Of a DNA stretch of 64,000 nucleotides, positions 24,176-36,100 are shown in pieces. This DNA is from Ypsolopha sequella (Eukaryota > Arthropoda > Insecta > Lepidoptera > Ypsolophidae): contig OW203992.1 in the NCBI GenBank assembly GCA_934047225.1, positions 6,623,501-6,687,500 on the forward strand. The letters run 5' to 3'. The position numbers and the translations under genes were made by a program. The notes under the pieces are model-generated. The model ran no database searches. It was not told the DNA's origin and was given only the letters and a program-made list of their open reading frames with translations. Numbering within the stretch: the stretch's first letter is position 1; each line of letters starts with the position of its first letter.

Positions 24176-25146
24176 AATAACATATAATCCAAAAAAATAA
24201 TAGAATCTTAAAAAAACTTAAATAAGATAACCTACACTACGTATATGTAGTTCCAACTGAAAGGGGTCGATAAATATCTATTTCTACAACATAGGACAAG
24301 TGTGTAAAGTGGATTGTTACTAAAAAAAAAAAACAACGTCCAATTGTAACAAAGGGACAAGCTAAATATAAAGATGAAAATACTATCGGTTGACTGAAAA
24401 AAAATTTATTGATTCAAATTTATTTGAGGAATAAGTCCGCCCTTGCTTTCGTTACTTTGTGTTTTGATTTCTGTGCAATAAAGTGTTTATTTTTTTTTTT
24501 TTTTTGTCGTCGTATAAGAATACTATAGATAGATATAATCATCATTTGACACGGTATTTGTTAAGTTTATGCATGCCTTTTTAAAATGTAAACGATCAGC
24601 TATAAAAATCTAATAAATAATATTATCGATTGGAATGGGATCAATAGTATTAGGTAATAAATATCAATAAAGGTTCATATTTTAACGATAAAAATGTAAA
24701 TTGATATCGTAAAATGACAATGGTCTTACAAAGTTGATGACCATCACTCTCTCTTATTGCAATTCTATTGCTATAAAAAACTGTCTTCTTGTATATTTTT
24801 AACTTTTCAACCCTTATTGCAAGGTCTTAAGACTTATAATGGCTTGATTTCGGCATTTCGCTTCTCGGGGCTAGTAGTTCGATAGCTAGAAATGACATCA
24901 CACGTCGTTTATAGCCTATTACGATGGCTTTGAAAGCGATAGCAATAGATATTTAAGTAAAAAAAAGGCCCCTGGACTGCGATGTATTGTTTTAGCTATA
25001 ATAAGGATTGCACAAAACCAATTAAAAATATGACGTCATTTTCTTGATTAGTTAAAAATTTTCTTTGATGAAATCCTAATTCTTTAGTTTGGTGTTCAAG
25101 TCTATCGAACATAAAATATTAAAATATTTTTATTAGCTATTACTGG
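24176..25146. other. No gene recognised
   Basis: Contains a gcaataaagtgttta motif followed by a T run (about 24476-24506) that looks like a decayed retroposon or transcript end. No coding region is supported. Confidence 0.4.
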
Positions 25147-25260
25147 ATGTGGAAGAGGTGAAGAGGTGTGTCTGGATCGTAGCAGTTGGAAATATGTAGT
25201 CTCTGCCTACCCCTCTGGGAGACAGGCGTGAGTAAAGTGGCAAGAGGCACGATGATGGCG
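25147..25260 (+). repeat. Retroposon 3'-end-like repeat (family I)
   Basis: Contains ctctgcctacccctctggga then gacaggcgtgag and a GATGATGG tail. The same block occurs in reverse at 36792-36826 and, diverged, at 30701-30731. It is a widespread lepidopteran LINE-tail type. Confidence 0.55.
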
Positions 25261-28175
25261 GAGTCCATTGTACAACAATTTTTATCGATTTAATCTTGAA
25301 TTCCACTGGCTAAGGCTCTTTTTAACAGAAAACCAATATTCCTTAAACCAATAAAAGAGACATTGAAGTTGAAAAAACAAGTTTAAACTCTTATTCAGCC
25401 CCGTCCGGTTCAACTGGCAAGAAATTGAGTGCGATTCAATTATTTCCCATTTAAAAGCGAGCTAATAAACCAGCACAATAACATAAAGCTTATTACCGAT
25501 ACTGGCACATTCAATTTTAAATAATTTAAATGGAAACATCGCAAAAGTCCCGGCTCATTCACAGAACGTCTTTATTCCTTCGCGTAATTTATGGTAGGCC
25601 ATAAAGTCCTATACCTAAAGGCTCTGGTCTCTGATAAAAGTTAGACATAGCGGCCTGCGCCTGCGCCACTCTCAATTCAAAAATCGAATATTGTAGAGAT
25701 GGTTGAAAGGTATATCGATAACCCTTTTCCTAGAGCAAAGGTTCATGGCAGAGAACAAAAAACAATTAATGTAGTAAATTTTTTGGATGGCCTCCTCTTT
25801 AATGAAACCCTTATTCCAATTTTCGGTGTATGTCTGTTCGTTTGTTGACCTCTCGTCTATCCGCAATTTAACTCCAAAGTTACTTAGCCAAAAGGGTTGA
25901 AATAAATATTAATTAAAATGCTGTAACACCGGGAAAAACATGGGAAATCTTTGATTCAAGGTTGAAAATATTTTATGAAGTTTAAGATTGTGATGATGGC
26001 GAACCGTTGGCAGAATCGATGTAAATGACTAAACGATAACACTTTGTTCTTTTTTAATTATAAAAATACATTGCCTCGGCAAAAACATAAGCAATGAACT
26101 CAACTGAAAAGCTGCCAAATATGTGTCTTCAAGCGACAGCTTAGTGGTAATAAAGCTCTTCATAACATCTATATAACTGAGAGTTATGAAGTATTGGAAT
26201 AACTCTGACGGCACGTAATAGCCACCGCAGTGACCTCAGAGACACTGTCTCGAATATTTTCAAAATATGTCACAAAAACTATCGACAGAGCGGCATCCGA
26301 ATTGTTACAGCTCTAAATGCCAGTCTGGCTGCGCGGGCGCTCATAAAATATTATGATAAGTACCATTACCATCACAAAGGAGGCGTATAATTGTTTGTCA
26401 AATAAATACTAATAAAATTTTGATGTTTATTAAATATAATTTTAGAAGGACCTCGCCTTTCAAACGTTTTGATCGTCGGGGAAATGGGCTCGTAATAAGA
26501 AACAAATATTGTAAGGCTTTTAATAATTTCTTGTTGTCTTTCAATAATAATAAACTGTGGGTTTGCCAACTTTATTTTGTTCATGTTTAAATTTTGTCGG
26601 GTATAAAAATATAAAATGTTTTCTCTAAGTTTTTCCTGTTTTATTTACATGCCGTTTTATATTAAAGTATGTTTTCAGATTTAAAGTCGCTTAACTTTTA
26701 AAAATGAAGGGGTTAGCATAGATTGTACGTAAAATCTCTCAAATATATTAAATATATCTCATTCTTATTTTTTAATTCGGAATTTAAAAAAAACGTATTA
26801 GCATGTATTAGTTTAAAGGGAATGTTATGTCAACTACGGGATCTAAAATACCTAATACATCCAATCTGCTTTTTTTATTTAGGTATTTAGGTACCCTGAA
26901 TTTATTTAATTTAATAAATAATATTTTAAGGCCTTTTACTGTTTAAAATAGATTATAATATATAAATAAAAAAATATTTATTTGTTTTGAAATATCACGT
27001 CACACGTATATTTCGAAACCAATTAATACTTTTTATTTATGAATTTATTTAACTAATTTATTTTCAAAATGTATGATCAAACAGCCTTATTTTTTTTTAT
27101 CTTTCAGTGTAATCAAGCACGTTATTCTTTACAGTAATATAAATTTATCTTGTAATTAAAGTTTTAGCTTCATACTGCATATGGATAAATGGTTAAACCA
27201 ACGAAACTACAAAGGTTTTCGTTTTTTAACGGAACCTTAAAAACCCACCTCGGCAGTTCACCAAATTATCCAAGCCTCAACCAGCCATTCCACCCTGGAC
27301 GTTACGTGGCAGACGTAACTGCGTCAGAGGTCTTTGGGTCACCGGCAATCAGGGCTGATTCAGGACCCGTCGAGGATCGACGTGCTATCGAATTTAGATA
27401 TCAAAATATTATATTATGCTTTTCTTCCATTCTAAACTTGGCATAAAAATACAACGTCTGTCTGTATAGTGCTTGCTTGTAAGCACGGGGATGGCGTGAC
27501 ACAAATTTTATATTAGCACCGCTGTTGCCACTTTTTGGAATATCGTAGTATTACCTAGTTATTAAACATACGCGGCGCACACATAGATTCATCCGTCTTC
27601 ATACAGCCAAAATAACACCGTATTTCTATGAAGCTTAGATGTAAAATACCAACACGTCATGGCACTGTGCCAAGCTATTACACATATGTGTTAAAAGCCA
27701 TTACCAGCGGCCGTACTATGACACAGTTAGGTCCGCGTTGATAATGTTTGAAAAAATATACATTGCGGCGTTAATATTGTAACTCAATGTGTGACACTAT
27801 TAATTTATAACCTGCAATGGACAAAATATTGTCTAATTTCAACGCTACTCGCTACAACGCTAAATATTTCATGGTAAGGTTGACATTTTATTTACCGCAA
27901 GGTTTGTTCTGTAAACATCACAGCACATGTTTAAATTACTTATGAGTGAAATGAAATTCCTTTGGATGTCTTATTTGCGTTATTCGAAGAGTTAGAACAA
28001 TTTGCCATGCTGCAATACACTATTTTTACAATATGTTTGTTATAAAGCGTTCGGTTGAGAAATGAGAGGCCCGTGGGTTATGTCTTGACGTATTGATCAA
28101 ATCGGTGCGTCACAGTCACGGCTTTCATGGCATTTCTATTCCTTATTAATAGTTCTGTGCTTGTAACTCAACTAA
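25261..28175. other. No gene recognised
   Basis: About 2.9 kb of AT-rich DNA. The 85-codon frame at 27189-27446 (plus) sits in a more GC-rich patch (27230-27400) but shows no domain, and I could not place it. Short frames at 25672, 26029 and 26372 (minus) are unconvincing. Confidence 0.4.
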
Positions 28176-28291
28176 GGTTGCGTTCCTAAACGCCCGGGTA
28201 AATTTAAAATTTAACTGTCAACCGTTCCACAACCACCCGAGTGAAAACGTACCTCAGAATAAGGAATACAAATAGAAGCCTGACTAAAATA
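28176..28291 (+). repeat. Left terminal inverted repeat of the THAP element
   Basis: Starts GGTTGCGTTCCTAAACGCCC and pairs with 31160-31031. The copies differ by substitutions and by about 15-20 bp extra in the right copy. Confidence 0.8.
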
Positions 28292-28680
28292 AGAACTGGG
28301 CATTAGCCATTGTACTCATCTAACGTAAATTACTCCTGTGTACGAGTGAATGAAACGACGAACCGCACTTACTTTATATTTTTTCCTAGTGTGTCACTAG
28401 ATTGAACCAAACAAATGTCAGATGGATGTAATTTGGATGTATTTTAAAAATTATAACACCATCAAATTAAATACGTCTCATCATTGTATCGTTGTGTTGT
28501 AATATCGTACGTTGCGTGCATCACATCTTAATTTGGTGGCATCGCAATGTCTATTGCATTTTGCGAAAGTTTACAGCTTCACCGAGAGAAATTAAATATT
28601 TTGGTGGTCTTCCTCTCAAAATTCGTGAAAGTGTGATTTATTATTGTTTTTGTTGATTGTTTTTTTAACATTGTAATAAA

Positions 28681-30129
28681 ATGTCTTGTGCGATTGAAGG
28701 CTGTAAATCGCATACAGGAAGAAAAGAAAACAACAATGAAGCAATATCATTTCATCGGTGAGTTCTGATAGTTTTTATGTTAATAAGTTGCAGGATCATA
28801 CCTAAAACTCAGTAACAATAATAGTAGTTCTTGTAAATCATACTCGTGTTCAATTCTACACCGATATTTGCCTGTTTTATATAGATTTTCTGCCGACTAC
28901 GAGAGGTTATGTTTTTTCGTATAGTGATGTACTAAAGTCCGTGTGGCAAACTATCGAACATTGGTTCCCGCGGCAGCCGTGCATAAAGGATAATAGATTA
29001 ATGAGAGGTTTTCTTTTTGAGTATTAAAAAAAAACATAGTTTCCCAGAACTCTGTAAATGGTGTTGAACTGACTACGTTGCTAGGTGCCAAAGCCAAAAC
29101 GATTGAAAAAAAAACATTGCGTCTCGTCACGTCACGTCACATACGCTCGTTGGTTGATGACATGTGTGCTGAGCATATTATGTGCAAATGCTTTGTTATG
29201 GTCCGTCCAGGTTTAAAATGTACCAAGGCTTGTACTCATTGCGCTTTACGACTTTCATCTTTAGGAAAAAGATGTATGCCTCCATTTTTATACAAATCCA
29301 CAAGGCACAGACTTCTCTTCTTTTTCTCTTGGGACATTTTCTTTCTGGCTTAGAAAACTCATAAAAAGACTGCTAATTATTTTTTTCTTTTTCCTTGTTG
29401 TTATTATTTATTTATTTTCAAAATGTCATTGTGATGTGATGTGAAAATGACATTAATTACTTTTTTATGTACGTTTCGTTTTACGATCTCAAAATTACAT
29501 CCAAGTGCAATAATCAAAAAATTATGTGACGTTCCGTTCCTTGCAGTAACTTACCAAGTTCAGCGCCATCTATCCAGCGACTAGGGAAGAGTAAAAAAAA
29601 AAGAAAAGAAAATCCCTCATTGCAGCGCGAGTTAAAAGAAAAATAATGCCGAATAAATATCGCTATATTTTTTGTTACAGATTTCCAAAAAGGGAAGAAT
29701 TAAAAAGTGAATGGCTTAGACGAATAATTTGACCAAATTGGGCAATTAAAAAAAGCGGTCATATTTGTTCGAAACACTTTACGTCGGATTCTTTTAGACC
29801 AAACGAAAATTTAAAATGGAGACTTTTAAAAGCAGATGCCTTACCAACGTTATATTTACCAGATACAGACACATTGGTAACCTTTAAATAATTATGTATA
29901 ATTGCATTATCAATCTTGTTTGTAGGTACGTGCTTGTACTATACTATAGTATATTAACTCGATAATTTTTCAATTTTAGGCAACAGAACCAGTACCTATG
30001 GATGTCTGTGGTTTAGAAAAGTGCATACTTCTATGTTCGCAAATCGTTCTGAAAAGCCTGTTCGTTCACGTTACTGCCGTGATCGACTTCACGAAGAAAT
30101 TCCGCAGATCAAGACATTTTCGTACTTAG
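28681..30129 (+). pseudogene. THAP-domain protein gene, multi-exon, broken by a nonsense codon
   Basis: Exon 1 (28681-28757) begins ATG and encodes the start of a C2CH THAP finger (C3, C8) and ends CG|gtgagt. Exon 2 (29681-29876) follows a tttgttacag acceptor and joins in phase to continue the domain: FPKR near its start, a tryptophan-rich helix, then ICSKHF with the paired C and H, and a hydrophobic end LPTLYLP. Exon 3 (29980-30129) follows caattttag and stays in phase to a TAG. In exon 2 a TGA at 29730-29732 interrupts the THAP domain at a point where an arginine is common; CGA to TGA is the likely change. In exon 3 a second frame also looks protein-like (SRYCRDRLHEEIP), so a frameshift is probable. 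The THAP domain binds specific DNA, here presumably the element's own ends. Splice joins are read from sequence; the lost function is inferred. Confidence 0.75.
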
Positions 30130-30700
30130 TGGTTGACAATAAAAGTACTTTGACAGGGTAGTTCTATCGTGAAATGAATTTTGGGAATGCTTATTGACTT
30201 GAACTGCGCATAATTTGATTTCTTATTACAGGTTATTAGGTACGAGTATTTTAATCGTTCATTGTTTGTTATTAGTTTTTATTCAAGATAAGTTGATGTT
30301 TATTTGATAGAAATAAAAAAAAAATGAAATTACCTCTGTAGTAATTGCGCTGTCATCGCTCATCATTGACATAATATTATTATTACGAATCCTATAAGTC
30401 TATGATTATTATGATTTCTATTGTTGCGATTAATTCCTTCTTCCTTGATTGAACAAAGACGCGACATCAACGAACATCTATTTGATTGAGTTAAGAGGCG
30501 ACTTAAAAAGTATCCACTTAAATAATTTACGGTTGTATCTCTGATACAAGCTACAGCATTTTTTGTACTAGAAACAAGCACAATTTTGGACTTAACTTAT
30601 GTACCTACCTGCCTACGATATAGTAATTTGTACTTAATAAAAAATATTATGCTAAACGAAAGATATCCTTTTATTAATTCCTTATTTACACAATATAACA

Positions 30701-30731
30701 TGTGTCCCCTGGGGTAGACAGAGACCACTTT
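30701..30731. repeat. Family I fragment inside the THAP element
   Basis: tgtcccctggggtagacaga matches the cross-family block of 36792-36826 with a few changes. It suggests a retroposon fragment landed in the transposon. Confidence 0.4.
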
Positions 30732-31030
30732 GCTATTAATTCTCTTGGCCTCCTTCCAAAGCAAGAGGATGTCACCAGAAAGGTCGGTGCCTCCTGCATT
30801 CTCTTTTTTTTCACACTTTGATACGATATGATCTGTGGTAAGGAGATTGGTCGCGGTTCATTTCGATTTGGTTTATTTATCGTAGTCAAAAATTGACATT
30901 GTTACATCACTAGCAAAGCAACGAACTAGTGACAACCTACCTAATTAAGAAAAAACTAATACATATCCATCTCTCTCTAACGCACTAAAATGTCGTAAGA
31001 AAATCAAGGATAGGTGTCTTTCTCCGCGTA

Positions 31031-31160
31031 TTATTTTAGCCAGGTTTCTATTTGTATTCCTTATTCTGAGAAACGTACAGTACATAAACCTTGTCAGAAA
31101 TGTAAAATTCACCTTGACAGTTTAAATTTTACATTTACCTAGGCGTTTAGGAACGTTACC
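31031..31160 (-). repeat. Right terminal inverted repeat of the THAP element
   Basis: Inverted copy of 28176-28291, ending aggcgtttaggaacgttacc. Flanked by TAA. Confidence 0.8.
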
Positions 31161-31456
31161 TAAATATATTTTTATGCGGTTTTCGCTGTAAATACATAAA
31201 AAATAGGGTCTGCCACGCCAACCTAAACTTGTCGTTACGTGAACGTCGCGTCGATGTCATAATATTATTGAACAAACCTCAAAACCTGAATCGAGATATG
31301 AGCGAAGTTACGGGTGAAATAGATTTCTACAGCTTTTTTTTCTGAAGTTTGATCTGAAGCTAAATTTCATAGAAATAAATATCCTTATTTCTTGTTACCT
31401 ATTCCTTGCAACTTCATGCAAATATAATTAGTCAATATCTTATGCATAATATTTAA

Positions 31457-31815
31457 GGTGGTTGAGCTGATGCCGGGCTCGACTGTGGAGGTACCACCAT
31501 CTTACTTGGAGACCCCCTCGAAGTAATTCGGGGGAAAGTAAGAGGACAGCTCACAGGAAAAAAACCAGGAGGCCCATCATGCCTGGGACCGATGGATGGC
31601 GGTATATCCATCCCTAATAGCCGGGCCTTATGTGGAACAAACTGGTGACGGGCAGCGGCGTCACTGTTGCGAGGTTTCCGGAACCGCGCTCACCAATCCG
31701 CCTGCCCAGCGTGTGTGGTTATGGGCAGTTCTTCCGGGATGGCCGCCGGGAGTGGCAAATTCCTGGAAAGGCTTATGTCCAGCAGTGGACAAACTAGGCT
31801 GATTGATGATTGAAT
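31457..31815 (+). repeat. Dispersed repeat family A, copy 3
   Basis: Starts ggtggttgagctgatgccgg, ends cagcagtggacaaactaggc with a TGATTGATGATTGAAT tail. Frames on either strand inside it (for example 31596-31802) are by-products. Confidence 0.8.
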
Positions 31816-31820
31816 AATAA

Positions 31821-31942
31821 CATTTTGTGCAACTGTAATATACTTTGAGTGATGACACGAGTGCTTGTTTTTCACTTCGTTCGTTTCGCAATAGTTTTTC
31901 ACGAGTGTCCGAATGTCTAAGTATATTCAGTTGCACACAATA
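31821..31942. repeat. Small inverted-repeat element
   Basis: ttttgtgcaactgtaatata on the left pairs with the complement of agtatattcagttgcacaca on the right. It follows the tail of the family A copy directly. Confidence 0.6.
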
Positions 31943-32568
31943 CTTTATCTACGACCATCAAAAATATCATCTTGCTTTATAATATTTTCAACTAACAATT
32001 TCGCGAAAAATGAGAAGATGAACATCGGGTGCGTCATTCCGGTAATGCTGCCTTGAAGGCCAATCAGGAGCAATTAAGTGAGCGTGGCTTAAAAAATAAG
32101 GTCGGGATTTATTTGTCGTCTCTACCAGTGTTATAATAAATTGAGGCAATCGCAGCGCAGAATCGCGGTTTAAATAAATTATTTATGTATTCCTATCAAT
32201 TTAAACTATTTATCTATAATCCATAAACGGTTACAAAATTATTTTATTAGATTTTTTATAGTTTTATGTAACAGATATTTTTTTACATTCCTGGAAACAT
32301 AGATAAGTATTGTTATCGATGTTTTTATATTATTAGAGTGTCTTGAATCAGTGCCGAGTTGAGATAATCGTCTCACGTAGACACATCGCCCCTTCCATAG
32401 CCTTGGATTGTGGATGACTAATTCCAAATTGGTGATGATTGCATGTCATTTGCTGATGATTAGTGCACCTTGGAACGAAAATGCGACAATATCGCTGTCA
32501 TTTTTATATGAATTTGCAGAACCTGGGGAAAATACCAATAAAATGAACGCATCGATAAAAATATAACC
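31943..32568. other. Spacer downstream of aristaless
   Basis: AT-rich DNA between the repeat block and the predicted al polyadenylation site. No gene is recognised. Confidence 0.4.
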
Positions 32569-32574
32569 TTTATT
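32569..32574 (-). terminator. Candidate polyadenylation signal for aristaless
   Basis: AATAAA on the minus strand, 230 bp after the al stop codon, so cleavage near 32545-32555 would give a ~250-nt 3' UTR. A second AATAAA lies nearer the stop at 32741-32746. Which one is used cannot be told from sequence. Confidence 0.5.
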
Positions 32575-32801
32575 TTGAACATAACTTACGCACTAAAGGG
32601 TAAGACCATTGGACGGATAAGTTTATTAAATTACTTACAAAGGTACTTTTAATACTTTTACAAAACCTCATTTATAATTAACCACAAATAATTATTTACA
32701 AAAGTGAACAAATTAAATAACTATTATAATAAAACACCACTTTATTAGCACTGGTTCTAATTAAAATTAATAACAAAATCTGTTAACCCTTAATCGCTCG
32801 C

Positions 32802-33153
32802 TCAACAGATCAAATCGGCTCTCTGTCGCAAATATTCCAAGCGTAACTCGTGTTCTCGAGCGGCCAATCGCAATGCGACAATGCTTGAACTTCTTACGTC
32901 ATCCATTACATGTTGTGGAGGAATACTCTCACTACCAGGTGAAATTGGAGGGGAAATGGATGGAGCCGGCGATCGGGTGATTTCGGGTGAGCTTCGGGGT
33001 AGTTCGTGACGCGGAGGCTCGGGTGCGGCCGCTAAGTTGGCGAAAAGCGAGTGAAATTGGGCAGGTGAAGTAGCGTAGAGAGGGGCTCCAAAGAAATGCT
33101 GTCTTGATAGTGGTGGAAGGTATTGAGCGCCAAGGAGCGGTGAGCTTGCGTAC
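32802..33153 (-). CDS. al: aristaless coding exon 4 (OAR motif and stop)
   Basis: Acceptor tttttgcgcag|GTACGC completes R148 and continues YASSPLLG. The exon holds a proline/serine-rich region ([12 protein letters not shown]) and the OAR motif, and ends RADLIC then TGA. Length 352 bp including stop. Confidence 0.96.
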
Positions 33154-36100
33154 CTGCGCAAAAAATATGACTTTTAGTTGACGTTATTAATATATTGGAA
33201 TTAGATGTTTCAAAGATCATGATGGCGATCCACTCCGACCGTTATCGGTCATGGCGACCACTTCGACTCCTAGTCGGTACGACGCTGATGAGCTCGAAGA
33301 TGGCTAATGTAGCCGATCTTCCTGGTAAACCCCCGTGCTCACTGAGCGCACGTGAGTATACCAAAGATCATAATATTTATTTATTATTTATTTATTTAAT
33401 ACTTATTTTGGAAAACTAGCGACTATTTTAATAACAATAGTAAAAAACTTAAATTAACTCTAGCTAGTCATTTAAAGTTTCCGCAGATAGCCTTGGACTA
33501 AAATATAAAATAAAAATATGAAATAAAATAAAATATAAAATATATTTTATATATTATATATAGATTGTACATATATAAAATATATACATATAATAAATAT
33601 TGCATAAATGGCTTAAGTTTAGAGCGCCTTGTACTGCTATAATAAACTCATCGCTGCTATACAAGCTGCATAAAAGCAATTGTAAAATAGAGGTTAATAC
33701 ATGTATATATCGTAACAACAGATTTGTGCAAAATTTCATTGAGATCAAAGCTATCCAAATGTCAAAAATACTGAGGGTTATTTTCTATGGCTGAGCGAAG
33801 TGACGCACCTTAAGAACTTTATTTTATAAAACTAAGTGTCCTCACCTGAACGATGCCAGAGTACTTGCGTCAAACGGTTTCCTCAGTCCAAAGCCGAGTT
33901 GCGAGAACGGATGAGGGGCAGCAATGGCGGCAGAGCTTGGCAGCGGTTGCGCTCCGCCTATGTACCCGCTGTAAGGATGAGCTTGTGGCCCCACCTTCTC
34001 TTGTTTACGCCATTTCGCTCGACGGTTTTGGAACCATACCTGCCACAAAGGATTACGTTTAATTTCGAGGCTCATAACCTCGATTTCATATTTAAGAATT
34101 TAAAATTAAGCGGCGCTTAACTATGAAATGCAGCGCATAAGTATCGCTTGGCCAGATTTGGTAATTCGAAATCAGTCTCAATTGGAGGTTAAATTAAAAA
34201 TATGTGTTTTGGCACAGAAAATAAATGAGGTACGTGTACCTATTGTTATGAGTATCCATACTAAAATACATAGAAAATTGATAAATTATACAAGGTGTAA
34301 CAGAAAGGTGTAACAATATTTGAAGAGCTTATTCAGTATAGAACAACTTTTACTATGGAGCCAACCCTGAAATCTCAAAAAAATCTGCCCTTTCATATAT
34401 GTCAGCCGAGCGGCATTGTATTTTTTTATGAAAAAGTAAATTTTTTTTTCGAGATACAGTGTTTGTTCCATAGTAAAAGTTGTTCTATACCATTGACTGA
34501 ATAAGCTCTTCAAATATGGTTACACCTTTCTGTTACACGTTGTATATTTTATATAACTATTTAAGCAACAAGTACTTTCATATACTTGATTATCTTATAA
34601 AGTCTTTATATGAACATTTGTATGGTACGTTCAAAGTATGCATGTCACAGGTGCAATGAATCATTCTCAAAAAGGAAAAACAGGATGAATTTCTTCATGA
34701 AAAATGGTTTCGCTTAAAGCAAACGTTGCCCCCTAATTACAAACGATTAGAAACTGGTCATATCGCCGTAGTTGCTAAGTAATTGAATAAAAAACTGCAT
34801 TTTCTATTAAGAAAATATAGGTAATTTAGACCAAATAAGGTGCAACTCGCAATTAACACTGTTGGCGCAGTTGCGGCGGAAAAAATAAATAATTGAAATA
34901 ATGGAATGTTCAGACATTGATATATGGTAGTTTTGTGTTGTGTTTAATTAGTTTTCAACAAAACAAATGATATCACCGCTAATTATTGCTGCTGTTTAAA
35001 AGTAAATAAGAAGAACCGCCAGCGGCAGAACAAATATTGGAAATAGTTAATTATTTTTCGAAAAACGTTTTTATTTATTCTTTACTAGCTGTTGCCCGTG
35101 ACTTCATCTGCGTGGATATATATAATACGGCCACAGTGTAATCCCTTGGGAGTCCGCAATAAAAGTATCCCAGTTTTTAAGTTGGATAATAAGTTATCGA
35201 ACAGTGATCTCCCTTCATTCTTTCTTTGTAATCCATGTCTCACTGCTGAGGATCGTACAGTGGTAACCGCATCAAAACCCATTCGTTCTTTTTGCGTAAT
35301 GCATAAAATACCGACGAAAATTCAGTTTCTTTTTTTTTGTATCAGTATTCTACAACGCAATTTTTTTTGGAATATCATCAATGTACAGACATACATAGCT
35401 TTTTTCTTTTACAGTTTTATTAGTATTTATACTTAGCTTTACAATTTCCAATTATATTATTATTATAGTACCTAGCCCGTTTCATCAAAAAGGTATCACC
35501 ATCTTCGTATTAAAACATTTTAATTACCAAAATAGATGACGCTATTTAAACGAAATAATTAAATATCTATTTATGCGCATTATAATAATGATCTTTTTAT
35601 GTACTAAAATTTTATGTGCTTGTTTTTTTCATTCATTTTTTCATATTGTTCGTGATGACTGTAGGTCTTCATCGGCAGGAATTATTATTTGCTATGTAAC
35701 TTCTAACAGTATAAAAGTAAATTCTAAAAATCTTTAAATTCCGACAACTTTTTTTCCTGACACCCGATTTTAATGAAACAAAGCCTTTATTCTAATCCAA
35801 ATTAAGTTCGGTGCCCTTGTGAAAACTAATAAAAACCTGTTAATAGTTTCAGAGATGTGCAGACAGAAAAGAATTCTAAAAATCGCTGATTTGTGTTCTA
35901 TTACTCTTTTTTAGTCACCCTCTTTATATTTTTATCACTTTTATTGAAGAAAGTACAGACACACCGGTTCTAATCTTTTATCATATGTATTGATTAGCTT
36001 TTGCCTGCACCTGGCCTGGCATTTTGATGTTATGCTATAGTTTTGTTATGCAAAAATCACTTTTATTTATACCGCTAATTTCACATCCATACCCCTATTA

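Larger units (their letters stand above)
28176..31160 (+). mobile_element. 2985-bp THAP-gene-bearing DNA transposon with ~120-bp terminal inverted repeats
   Basis: The left end (28176-28291) and right end (31031-31160) are inverted copies. Both begin GGT-x2-CGTTCCTAAACGCC going inward, and both contain ctcagaataaggaatacaaa and then gcctgactaaaata or a close variant. TAA lies directly outside each end (28173-28175 and 31161-31163), consistent with a 3-bp target duplication as made by PIF/Harbinger-type transposases. Inside is a broken THAP-domain gene (28681-30129), the DNA-binding domain shared by P-element transposases and some Harbinger-related proteins. No catalytic DDE region is recognisable after it, so this is an inactive or internally deleted copy. 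P elements make 8-bp duplications, which I do not see, so the superfamily stays open. Confidence 0.8.

Noticed and set aside
29078..29353. 91-codon frame in the THAP gene intron
   Set aside because: Lies within the intron between in-phase THAP exons and has no recognisable domain.
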